Assembly (NCBI GenBank): GCA_902583635.1
Contig: CACHWJ010000007.1
Span: 1 to 38,841, forward strand
Direction: 5' to 3'
Length of the DNA: 38,841 nucleotides
DNA from: an uncultured Pelagibacteraceae bacterium
GTDB lineage: Bacteria > Pseudomonadota > Alphaproteobacteria > Pelagibacterales > Pelagibacteraceae
Positions 1 through 7,680 of this stretch are shown here, piece after piece. The notes under the pieces are model-generated. The model was not told where the DNA came from. It did no database searches and saw only the letters and a list, made by a program, of their open reading frames with translations. Position 1 is the first letter of the stretch. Every line of letters starts with the position of its first letter. Made by a program: the position numbers and the translations under genes.

Positions 1-1019
1 ATGGATGTTTAAATATTGGAATATAATGCAATACTGTAACTATACCTTTTCTTTTTAAATAATTATATAAATTTGATCTATTAATATTATTTTTAGGTTT
101 AATAATAAATAAATGCCATGCACTTTTTTTGTCTTTATAAATTTTTGGTAAAATAAATTTTTTTTTGTCGATTTTTTTTAAGTAATAACTTGCTATTTGG
201 GTTCTTAAACCAATAAATTTTTTTAATTTTTTTATTTGTGAAATACCTAATGCTGATTGAAAATCAGTCAATCTAAAATTAAAACTAATTTCGTTAACTT
301 CATAATACCAGTGATATTTAGACAATTTTTTGGTTTTTAACAAATTTTTATCTCTTATTATTCCATGTGATCTTAATTGACACAATCTGTGATAATTTTT
401 TTTATTATTTGTGGTAATGCATCCACCCTCACCAGTGGTAATAGACTTTATTGCATGAAAACTAAAAATACAAAAGTCAGAATAATTACATGAACCTATT
501 TTTTTTAGACTTTATGGACGCTCCTAAAGCATGACTTGCGTCCTCTATAATTTTAAATTTATATTTTTTTTTTAATTTATGAAGCTCTTCCATATCGCAA
601 GGAAGACCTGCTATATGAACAGCTATAATTGCTTTTGGCAGATTATTTTTTTTTGTTTTTTGAAGTTTTTTTTTTAAATAATCTATAGATAAATTACCAT
701 CTTCATTAATATCTAGTAGATCTACTTTTGCATTTGCATGCTCAATAATACTTGCTGTTGACACAAAGGTGTTGCTACTAGTCCAAACCCAATCCTTTTT
801 ACTTAAATTTAATATTTTACATGCCAGATATAGTCCAGATGTAGCACTGTTTACTACACATGCGTATTTTGATTTTACAAAGTTTGAAATTTTCTTTTCA
901 AACTTTTCTGTTGTCTTGCCTTGAGTAATAAAATTTGACTTTAAAGCTCTTACGACATTATTTATGTCTTTATTGTCTATACTCTGCTTAGCGTAAGGGA
1001 TTAACATTTTTAATGACAA
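1..1019 (-). pseudogene. pseC: PseC-like PLP aminotransferase, frameshifted and cut by the window edge
   Basis: DegT/DnrJ/EryC1-family aminotransferase, most like PseC, which aminates the 4-keto sugar made by PseB. The first frame starts at 1019 and reads about 172 family-like residues (GKTTEKFE near 35-42, EDASHALGAS near 158-167). It then hits a T8 run on the plus strand (499-506, A8 in the gene) and stops at 486-488. Removing one A restores a frame that stays open to base 1. That frame gives IGSCNYSDFCIFSFH and then AIKSITTGEGG, whose Lys is the expected PLP lysine, followed by typical C-terminal sequence (RSHGIIRDK, RLTDFQSALG). The last ~50-60 residues lie outside the window. The start overlaps the end of pseB by 32 bases; Met5 (1007) is an alternative start. 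Sequencing error, true pseudogene or slippage at the A-tract cannot be told apart here. Family assignment is firm; PseC versus LegC is less so. Confidence 0.85.
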
Positions 1020-2004
1020 ATTTTTTAAGATCTAAAGAGGTAATTTTTTTCGAGTTATTATTAGATGAATATTTAAAATTTTCTTTAATCAATTTACCTT
1101 TTTCTTTATTTTGATTGATTAAATAATTTTTCTTTTTATAAAAAATAATACTAGGTGTGACTACATAATAATTTTTAAATTCAACAATTTCAGCCTGATT
1201 TGAATCTGAAATTAATACTTCATGTATTTTTTCTCCAGGTCTAATACCAATATATTTAATTTTCTGATTATTTAATTTCATTATATTAGCTAGATCTAAA
1301 ATTTTACATGAATACAGTTTTGGTATAAAAATTTCACCACCAATCATATTTGAAACTGAGTTTATAACAAATTTAACACTTTCTTCTAAAGTTATAAAAA
1401 ATCTTGTCATATCTTTATGTGTGATAGTTAAGTATTTAGCTTTTTCATTTATCATTTTTTGAAATAATGGAACTACTGATCCTCTTGATGAAATAACATT
1501 TCCGTATCTTACTACTGAAAAACGAATATTTTGTTTACCAACCAAGTTATTTGCAGCTATAAAAAGCTTGTCAGAAGATAATTTTGTGGATCCGTACAAA
1601 TTTACTGGGTCAACTGCTTTATCAGTAGAAAGTGCTATTACTTTGCCAACTTTGTTTTTAATTGAAGCATTAATTATATTCTCTGCTCCTAGTATATTTG
1701 TTTTAATATACTCAAAAGGGTTATATTCAGCAGTATCAACTTGTTTTAGAGCTGCTGCATGTACTATTATATCAACATTTTTTGTTGCCAATTCTAGTCT
1801 TGCTTGATCCCTTATGTCACCAATAAAAAAACGTAGGTTTTTTTGATCAATATAATCTTGTTGCATATTATATTGCTTCAATTCATCTCTGGAAAATATT
1901 ATTATTTTTTTTGGTTTAAAATTATTAATTAAATATTTAACAAAAGTTTTTCCAAAGGATCCTGTAGCACCTGTTATCAAAACACTTTTATTATTAAAGG
2001 ACAT
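988..2004 (-). CDS. pseB: UDP-GlcNAc 4,6-dehydratase (inverting), PseB
   Basis: Extended-SDR dehydratase of the PseB/FlaA1 family, 338 residues, full length. PseB removes water from UDP-GlcNAc with C5 inversion, the first step toward pseudaminic acid or related 4-amino sugars. The NAD(P)-binding glycine motif TGATGSFG is at 11-18. STDKAVDP (126-133) and Y137-x3-K141 form the catalytic centre, and RYGNVISSRGS and DMTRFF follow as in the family. It is cytosolic, with no signal or membrane segment. The aminotransferase that acts next overlaps its 3' end, so the two are probably co-transcribed. It is divergent from the WecA-like gene, with 43 bases between. PseG and PseH homologues are not in the window. 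LegB, the retaining relative, is the main alternative; the motifs favour PseB. Confidence 0.9.
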   Translation of the reverse strand: MSFNNKSVLITGATGSFGKTFVKYLINNFKPKKIIIFSRDELKQYNMQQDYIDQKNLRFFIGDIRDQARLELATKNVDIIVHAAALKQVDTAEYNPFEYIKTNILGAENIINASIKNKVGKVIALSTDKAVDPVNLYGSTKLSSDKLFIAANNLVGKQNIRFSVVRYGNVISSRGSVVPLFQKMINEKAKYLTITHKDMTRFFITLEESVKFVINSVSNMIGGEIFIPKLYSCKILDLANIMKLNNQKIKYIGIRPGEKIHEVLISDSNQAEIVEFKNYYVVTPSIIFYKKKNYLINQNKEKGKLIKENFKYSSNNNSKKITSLDLKKFVIKNVNPLR

Positions 2005-2047
2005 GAAATTTTTAAAGTTATAAGTTTAAGTTTAGTTTATAAAATTT
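2005..2047. promoter_or_regulatory. Divergent promoter region between pseB and wecA-like gene
   Basis: These 43 AT-rich bases are the only DNA between two divergent gene starts, so promoters for both must lie here or reach into the genes. No -35/-10 pair could be chosen with confidence because almost every hexamer resembles TATAAT. The assignment rests on gene orientation only. Confidence 0.3.
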
Positions 2048-3118
2048 ATGTTTAATATAAAATTAAATATAAATTTGCAAATGACTTATATAATTTTTTT
2101 ATTAATTACAACCACATTGCAGGTACTAGTATTAAATAAAGCTGAAAAAATAGCAAATTATATAAACTTAGTCGACAAGCCTGACCGTCTTAGAAAATTC
2201 CAAAAAAAACCTACACCTTTAATTGGAGGATTAATTATATGTTTAATATTATTTTTAAATTTATTTTTTTTGAGACTTTCAGGTGAATTGTTTATCAAAA
2301 ATATTTTCATTTATTTATTCCCTATTATTACCCTTATAGGGTTAATTGATGATAAATATGATTTGACTGCAAATGTTAAATTTTTAATAACTATATTATT
2401 TTTTCTGGTATTTTTTTATTTTTATGAAGATTTAATCATTAAAGAATTACGATTTTCTTCGTTTAAACATGTTCAAAGCATTTTTGAATTTATGTCAGTT
2501 CCATTGACTATTTTATGCTGTTTACTTTTAACAAACTCTATGAACATGATAGATGGAAAAAATGGACTTTGTGCATCAACCCAAGTAATTATTTTATTTT
2601 TTATAGGTTTCTATATAATGAAAGAAAGCTATCTCAACTATGGTTATATTAATTTTAAAGATGAAAATCTTTATTTAATATTCTTATATTCATTATTATT
2701 ATTTATATTTTTATATTTTAATCTTAAAGGTTTAATATTTCTAGGAGATGCAGGTGCATTTTTAGGAAGTTTTATAATAATTTATTTAATTTTAGATGTA
2801 TATTCTAATAATAGCCCAGTATTAAAATGTGAACAAATATTTTTTTTATTAATTTTACCTGGTATAGATATGTTGAGAGTTTTCATTTATAGATTGATAA
2901 ATAAAAAAAATCCTTTCAAAGGTGATAATGAGCATTTGCATCATTTACTTGAGCAAAAATTTAAAAGTCATAAAAAAATTACATTAATACTGGGTCTAGG
3001 TTTAATTATTCCAAACTTAATAATTATATTTTATTCAACAAAAATGTTAATTTTTTTAATTATATATTTATTAATTTATTCTCTATCCATTAGATATTTA
3101 TATAAAATTAGAACTTAA
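2048..3118 (+). CDS. Undecaprenyl-phosphate sugar-1-phosphate transferase (WecA/WbpL type)
   Basis: Multi-pass membrane enzyme of glycosyltransferase family 4 (MraY/WecA superfamily), 356 residues. The family transfers a HexNAc-1-phosphate from a UDP-sugar to undecaprenyl phosphate and so starts O-antigen chains on the cytoplasmic face. Visible motifs: DKPDRLRK with PTPLIGG (43-61), the Asp pair in LIDDKYD (99-105), NSMNMIDGKNGL (163-174), LGDAGAFLGS in the second half, and the histidine motif DNEHLHHLL near 298-306. About ten hydrophobic segments alternate with these loops. The annotated start is the first ATG; Met12 is also possible. It stands alone on the plus strand and converges on the MBL-fold gene. 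A WbpL-like substrate (4-amino or FucNAc-type sugar) is possible beside pseBC, but specificity cannot be read from the sequence. Confidence 0.88.
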   Translation: MFNIKLNINLQMTYIIFLLITTTLQVLVLNKAEKIANYINLVDKPDRLRKFQKKPTPLIGGLIICLILFLNLFFLRLSGELFIKNIFIYLFPIITLIGLIDDKYDLTANVKFLITILFFLVFFYFYEDLIIKELRFSSFKHVQSIFEFMSVPLTILCCLLLTNSMNMIDGKNGLCASTQVIILFFIGFYIMKESYLNYGYINFKDENLYLIFLYSLLLFIFLYFNLKGLIFLGDAGAFLGSFIIIYLILDVYSNNSPVLKCEQIFFLLILPGIDMLRVFIYRLINKKNPFKGDNEHLHHLLEQKFKSHKKITLILGLGLIIPNLIIIFYSTKMLIFLIIYLLIYSLSIRYLYKIRT

Positions 3119-3136
3119 AATTTATTTGATATTATT

Positions 3137-4387
3137 TTATAAATGAAAAAAACTTAGACTAGTATGCACATCAGGCTCCATAATATTTGGATATCTTTTA
3201 AAATTTATATGCGCTCCAATTTCAGCATTATTCCAATGTGATTTTTTATCAAGAATTCTTCTTAAAAGTCTTGTGTCCATTTCGCAAATTAATTTTTTTT
3301 TCTTGTCACTACCCATATAAATTTTTTTTTTCTTCCTTCCAATCTTTAGATATATATTAGTCTTCAAATTTAATTTAAATTTCTTCAAAGTTGCATTAAA
3401 CTTTTCGCTTGCTATTAAAATATCTCTTTCAAGTTTTTCTGGATCAACCTTTTTATTTTCCTCATAGTCATAAGGATGGTGTTTAATTTTTTTAATGTAA
3501 TTTTTCATATGTTGCATGTCTAACTTTATGTAACTAGGTGTGCTGATTTTTTTTTCTAAATCATATATTTGATTTTCACGCATACAAATAACATTACATA
3601 CAATTTTGAGATTTTTTTCTAAATATTGTGCACATGTTTCCCAGGTGGTAGTGCCCAAGTAATCATTTTTTTTGTAATTTTTTCCGGCTAAAATATAAGA
3701 ACCTGCAAATGGTAGCACAGCATTAGGACTTAGACTGGGTAAAACTTTGCACAAATGCTTGAAATTTCTATTTAAAATTCTAACATTTTCTTTTTTTTTT
3801 TCTTTAATCGAAAGATTATCAAAACAAGATGGATATGGACCTGCTGCATTATAATTGACAAGAGCTAAATCAATTTTTTTAAATTTTTTTTTCAGTTTAT
3901 GACACGCCTTTTTATCTGGAGTATTGTCATTAAAATTAATTGCTGTAAGGTTTTGATCTTGTAGAACTATTGAGCTATCAATTAGATTTCCTAACAATGA
4001 CTCCTCAAATATATGTCCAACAAAAGGTTTGAACAATGTTAACTTAAATTCATTAAATTTTTTTGTTTGATTATCTTTTATAGAAATGATGTTTTTATAA
4101 CCTTTAGAAATTAAGTTTTTTTTTAAAAAATTAGGCCCTTCATCGAGAATAATAATTGGTTTAGTTTTGGAAAAATTAAAATTTCGCTGATCATAATGAT
4201 CTGGGTGAATGTGACTTAAATATATAGCATCTACGTTTTCTAAATCTCTTAACTTGGTTTTTAAGGGTGGATAATGAAACCAACTGCCTTCAAATACCCC
4301 ATCTTGTATCCAAGGATCACAAAGTATTTTAGTACCTTTAGATCCATGGAAAATTCCTGAAGCATTGCCAATAAATTGAAATTTCAT
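3137..4387 (-). CDS. MBL-fold metallohydrolase resembling the CMP-Neu5Ac hydroxylase metal domain
   Basis: A 416-residue soluble protein. The metallo-beta-lactamase motif is clear: SHIHPDHYD at 58-66, giving H59-x-H61-x-D63-H64. Before it lies a CDPWIQDGVFEGSW segment (23-36). Further on are LALVNYNAAGPYPSC and LPFAGSYILAG, and the C-terminus has WNNAEIGAHINF. This order (DPW, HxHxDH, GxxPxxx, PFAG, and a C-terminal W-N-x4-G region) resembles the MBL part of vertebrate-type CMP-N-acetylneuraminate hydroxylase, but the N-terminal Rieske domain of that enzyme is absent. The resemblance is from memory of the family, not a search. Function is not known; placement in a locus with NeuB and CMP-sugar synthetase homologues suggests work on a nonulosonate or other polysaccharide precursor. 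It is transcribed alone on the minus strand. Confidence 0.75.
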   Translation of the reverse strand: MKFQFIGNASGIFHGSKGTKILCDPWIQDGVFEGSWFHYPPLKTKLRDLENVDAIYLSHIHPDHYDQRNFNFSKTKPIIILDEGPNFLKKNLISKGYKNIISIKDNQTKKFNEFKLTLFKPFVGHIFEESLLGNLIDSSIVLQDQNLTAINFNDNTPDKKACHKLKKKFKKIDLALVNYNAAGPYPSCFDNLSIKEKKKENVRILNRNFKHLCKVLPSLSPNAVLPFAGSYILAGKNYKKNDYLGTTTWETCAQYLEKNLKIVCNVICMRENQIYDLEKKISTPSYIKLDMQHMKNYIKKIKHHPYDYEENKKVDPEKLERDILIASEKFNATLKKFKLNLKTNIYLKIGRKKKKIYMGSDKKKKLICEMDTRLLRRILDKKSHWNNAEIGAHINFKRYPNIMEPDVHTSLSFFHL

Positions 4388-4587
4388 AAATTTTATTTAA
4401 CTTAATTCTAAATAATTTGATTTTTTTGTATTTTATTTATCAACTATTATGCCAATTACAATGAGAAAAAATGATCTTTCTTTATAAAACATTATAAGTT
4501 CATCATATATTTTTTCATTAAATTTGATTTTTCTTATTTTTATATTTCAATTTATTTTTTAATTGTTTAAGAATTAATACAGCACAG
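4388..4587. promoter_or_regulatory. 200-base divergent intergenic region
   Basis: Largest non-coding gap in the window, between the divergently transcribed MBL-fold and gmhA-like genes, so promoters for both are expected. It is almost entirely A/T. No convincing -35/-10 pair, operator palindrome, riboswitch or terminator hairpin was seen. Confidence 0.35.
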
Positions 4588-5178
4588 ATGAAAAAATTTA
4601 AAAAAAATCTTATACATGAATTATATAGTAATGAGAAACTAAAAATCCAAAAATTACTAAATTTAATTCAAATTGAAAAATTAAAAAATTTTCAAAAGCT
4701 TATTAATTTTAGTATCAAAGCCATTAAAAACAAAAAAAAAATTATATTTTATGGAAATGGTGGTAGTGCTGCTGACTCACAACATTTATCAACTGAACTA
4801 TCAGTTAGATTTAGAAAAAATCGTCATCCATTAAATTCTTTAGCATTAACAACAGATGTTTCCAAAATAACAGCCATCTCAAATGATTTTAATTTTGATT
4901 TAATTTTTTCAAAACAAATAGAAAGTGTTTGCTCAAAAGGAGATATTTGTATTGCCCTCACAACTTCTGGTAACAGTAAAAATTTATTTAAAGCCGCTAA
5001 AGTTGCAAATTTAATAGGGGTTAAGACTTTTTGCTTTTCGGGAAATAACGGAGGACTTCTAAAAAAGTATACAAAATATCCTATTATAATTCCTTCTAAG
5101 GATGTCTCTCTAATACAAGTTTATCAATTATTTATAGGTCAAATATATTGTCAATTACTTGAAGATCACTTCTTTTAA
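4588..5178 (+). CDS. gmhA: Phosphoheptose isomerase-like SIS protein (GmhA family)
   Basis: SIS-domain protein of 196 residues, the GmhA length. GmhA converts sedoheptulose 7-phosphate to D-glycero-D-manno-heptose 7-phosphate. The sugar-phosphate loop GNGGSAADSQH (56-66) and LTTSGNSKN (124-132) are intact. H66 and E70 match the E. coli GmhA metal and catalytic residues H61 and E65, and Q177 matches Q172. The remaining active-site residue, H180 in E. coli, is Gln here (Q185, in IQVYQLFIGQI). The rest of a GDP-D,D-heptose pathway lies just downstream (HddC-GmhB fusion, HddA), which supports a GmhA role despite the change. It is first of a three-gene plus-strand run. A non-catalytic or altered-substrate SIS protein is the alternative. 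Confidence 0.83.
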   Translation: MKKFKKNLIHELYSNEKLKIQKLLNLIQIEKLKNFQKLINFSIKAIKNKKKIIFYGNGGSAADSQHLSTELSVRFRKNRHPLNSLALTTDVSKITAISNDFNFDLIFSKQIESVCSKGDICIALTTSGNSKNLFKAAKVANLIGVKTFCFSGNNGGLLKKYTKYPIIIPSKDVSLIQVYQLFIGQIYCQLLEDHFF

Positions 5179-5182
5179 TTAA

Positions 5183-6541
5183 ATGAGTAATAAACTACTG
5201 AATATAAAAAATATATTAATAATTATGATATATTTTTTTCCTCTATCTATATTAGCTGGACCTTTTGTAATAAATCTAAATTTAATAATATGCAGTATAC
5301 TATTTTTAATTTATCTTTTAAAAAATAATGAATTAAAGAGTTTTTTTTCTATCGAATTAATATTTCTTTTTCTATTTATTTTAATTAATATTTTACTAGA
5401 TTTAATTTTGGAAAGACCAAACTCATATAAATCTATAGGGCTTTTAAGATTTTTGTTGTTTGGTTTATGCATTAATTATTATTTTTCAAATAATTTAATT
5501 AATAGAGTTAATTATCAAAAATATATATTACTGATTATTCTTTTTGTTTGTATAGATGCAACAATACAATATATTTTTGGGGTAAACGTAGTTGGAATTA
5601 AAAAAGAGGCAAATTATATCTCAGGTTTTTTTGGCGATGAAAAAATTTTAGGCTCATATATATCTAAAATAATTATTTTTTCTTTACCTTTTTTAATACA
5701 TGAAACTAATCTAAAAAAAAAATTTTTATATTTCTTTGTATTTTTAATAATTTTGCTAACTACCGAAAGAATAGGTTTATTTATATTTATAACCTCAACA
5801 GGAATTCTGTTTCTGTTTTCAAATTATAATATTAAAAAAAAAATCCTGGTTTGTCTTATTGGATTAAGTATTTTATCAACATCTTTAATTTTATTTGAAA
5901 GTTTAAGAGTTAATTACTTGTATAAAACTCTTCATCAGTTTGGATTTGAAAACCTTAACAAAAAGATAATATTATTGGTTAACAATAAAACATTTTTTTC
6001 TGGATGTGATAAATTTAAAATTGATAGTCAGTCATGTGCTGAACAAAGATATGATAATATAAAAAGACAATTAGGTTTACAGGAAACAAGCACTGTAAAG
6101 AACTACGGAATATTTAGTCAAAATCATATCGCTCATATTCTCGTTGGCATTAAAATTTGGAATGATAATAAATATTTTGGCATAGGAGTAAACAATTTTG
6201 GAGATGCTAGCTGGGGAAACGAATATGAACTTGATAACAAATTTCTTAATACTATCAAAGCATCAACTCATCCCCATAACCTTTACATTCAAGTTTTAAC
6301 TGAAACTGGATTAATTGGTATGATATTATTTTTTTCGTCTATAATTATTATTGTGCTGAAGAGATTAAAAAAAATCATATTGATCAAAGAAAATTATCTG
6401 CAGAATTTAGCTTTTTTGACAATTTTGGTAATTTTTATGCTTCCTATTCCAACTGGAAATGTATTTGGAACTTCGCACGGAGTATTTTTTTGGACTTACT
6501 TATTAATGAATATAAATTTAAAGATAATAAAGATTAATTAA
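5183..6541 (+). CDS. O-antigen ligase / polymerase family membrane protein (WaaL-like)
   Basis: A 452-residue membrane protein with about ten to twelve hydrophobic segments and one large periplasmic loop (about 240-365). At the end of that loop is HPHNLYIQ (363-370) followed by TETGLIG, the signature of the Wzy_C/WaaL family. TTERIGL near 193-199 fits the conserved Arg region. WaaL joins undecaprenyl-pyrophosphate-linked O-antigen to lipid A core in the periplasm; Wzy polymerases share the fold and motif. With an ABC-type exporter in the window a ligase is more likely than a polymerase. It sits four bases after the gmhA-like gene and eight before the heptose fusion gene, so it is probably co-transcribed. 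The loop contains two cysteines (275, 285) that could form a disulfide. Confidence 0.8.
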   Translation: MSNKLLNIKNILIIMIYFFPLSILAGPFVINLNLIICSILFLIYLLKNNELKSFFSIELIFLFLFILINILLDLILERPNSYKSIGLLRFLLFGLCINYYFSNNLINRVNYQKYILLIILFVCIDATIQYIFGVNVVGIKKEANYISGFFGDEKILGSYISKIIIFSLPFLIHETNLKKKFLYFFVFLIILLTTERIGLFIFITSTGILFLFSNYNIKKKILVCLIGLSILSTSLILFESLRVNYLYKTLHQFGFENLNKKIILLVNNKTFFSGCDKFKIDSQSCAEQRYDNIKRQLGLQETSTVKNYGIFSQNHIAHILVGIKIWNDNKYFGIGVNNFGDASWGNEYELDNKFLNTIKASTHPHNLYIQVLTETGLIGMILFFSSIIIIVLKRLKKIILIKENYLQNLAFLTILVIFMLPIPTGNVFGTSHGVFFWTYLLMNINLKIIKIN

Positions 6542-6549
6542 AATATAAA

Positions 6550-7680
6550 ATGATTTTAGTAATTCTTGCTGGTGGCAAAGGCTTAAGGCTTAGACCCTTA
6601 ACTAATAATATTCCAAAACCAATGGTGGAAATTAATAAAAGACCTTTTTTAGAAAAGCTAATATTAAATTTCTCAAAATATAACTTAAAAAAGATATTTA
6701 TCTTAACAGGTTACAAATATCAAAAAATTCATTCAGTGTTTGATAAGAAATTTTATAATGGAGTAGAAATAATTTGTATTAATGAAAGAAAAATCATGGG
6801 TACAGGCGGTGCACTATACCAATTAAAAGACAAGATTAAAGGTAATTTTTTTTTAATAAATGGAGATACTTTCTTGGATATAGACTTAAACAATTTATTT
6901 TCAAAAATAAATAAAAAAAAAATTATTAATATGTTTCTAACAAAGAAAAACATAAATGACAATGATACTTTAAATCTTGATAATAAAAAAAATATAATTT
7001 ACGACAAAAAAAGTATTTATATTTCAAGTGGTCTTTATTTTTTTAATTCCAGATTTTTAAAGACAATTGAAAATAAACCTTCATCACTTGAAAAAGATAT
7101 TCTTCCAATTTTTATTAAAAAAAAAAAAATTACTGGACATATTATTTCAAGTTTATTTATAGATATTGGAACTAAACACGATTTAGGTAAATTTAAAAAG
7201 CTGGATGCAAAGCTAAAGAAAGCAATTTTTTTAGATAGAGATGGAGTAATAAATTATGACAAAGGCTACACTTATAAAATTAAAGATTTCAAGTTTAAAT
7301 CAAAAATTTTAAATTTTATAAAAAAATATAAAGACAATTACATTTTTTTTATTGTAACAAATCAGTCTGGAATTGGACGTGGTTATTATTCCATAAAAGA
7401 TTTTTTTTTATTACATCAACATATTAAATTAAAACTATACCAAAAAAATATAATGATCAGTGATTTAGAATTTTGCCCTCATTACGAAAAATCTAAAATT
7501 AAAAAATTTAAAGTTATTTGTAAATGTAGAAAGCCAAATAACTTGATGTTTAAAAACTTAAAAAAAAGATGGAATATTAATTTAAAAGAAAGTTTTATGA
7601 TTGGAGATAGCAAAAAGGATGAATTATTTGCAAAAAATTCTAAAATTAAGTTTAAATATTATTCTTCAATAAAAATTTAA
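6550..7680 (+). CDS. Bifunctional heptose-1-phosphate nucleotidyltransferase / heptose bisphosphate phosphatase (HddC-GmhB fusion)
   Basis: Two enzymes in one 376-residue chain. Residues 1 to about 213 are a sugar nucleotidyltransferase: LAGGKGLRLRPLT (6-18), PKPMVEI (22-28), NGDTFLD (104-110). Residues 224-376 are a HAD phosphatase of the GmhB type: FLDRDGVIN (227-235), VTNQSGIGRGYY (269-280), a zinc site from C309, H311, C324 and C326, and IGDSKKDE (351-358). GmhB removes the 7-phosphate from heptose 1,7-bisphosphate; HddC then adds GMP to the 1-phosphate. GTP preference is inferred from the pathway. The linker is very short. Codons 190-193 are an uninterrupted A13 tract (7117-7129), a likely slippage hot spot. 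Its end overlaps the convergent hddA by four bases. Confidence 0.88.
   Translation: MILVILAGGKGLRLRPLTNNIPKPMVEINKRPFLEKLILNFSKYNLKKIFILTGYKYQKIHSVFDKKFYNGVEIICINERKIMGTGGALYQLKDKIKGNFFLINGDTFLDIDLNNLFSKINKKKIINMFLTKKNINDNDTLNLDNKKNIIYDKKSIYISSGLYFFNSRFLKTIENKPSSLEKDILPIFIKKKKITGHIISSLFIDIGTKHDLGKFKKLDAKLKKAIFLDRDGVINYDKGYTYKIKDFKFKSKILNFIKKYKDNYIFFIVTNQSGIGRGYYSIKDFFLLHQHIKLKLYQKNIMISDLEFCPHYEKSKIKKFKVICKCRKPNNLMFKNLKKRWNINLKESFMIGDSKKDELFAKNSKIKFKYYSSIKI

Noticed and set aside
486-1019. A free-standing 177-residue protein
   Set aside because: It ends abruptly after an A8 tract, and the +1 frame continues the aminotransferase with its PLP lysine motif to the window edge. Treated as one frameshifted gene.
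1568-1807. Open frame antisense to pseB (and similar ones antisense to other genes, e.g. 11672-12007 and 21383-21658)
   Set aside because: These lie inside well-supported genes on the other strand, have no recognisable family features and no gene-like spacing.
4433-4492. A 19-codon hydrophobic ORF on the minus strand in the 200-base gap
   Set aside because: Very short, with no clear ribosome binding site; expected by chance in such AT-rich DNA.
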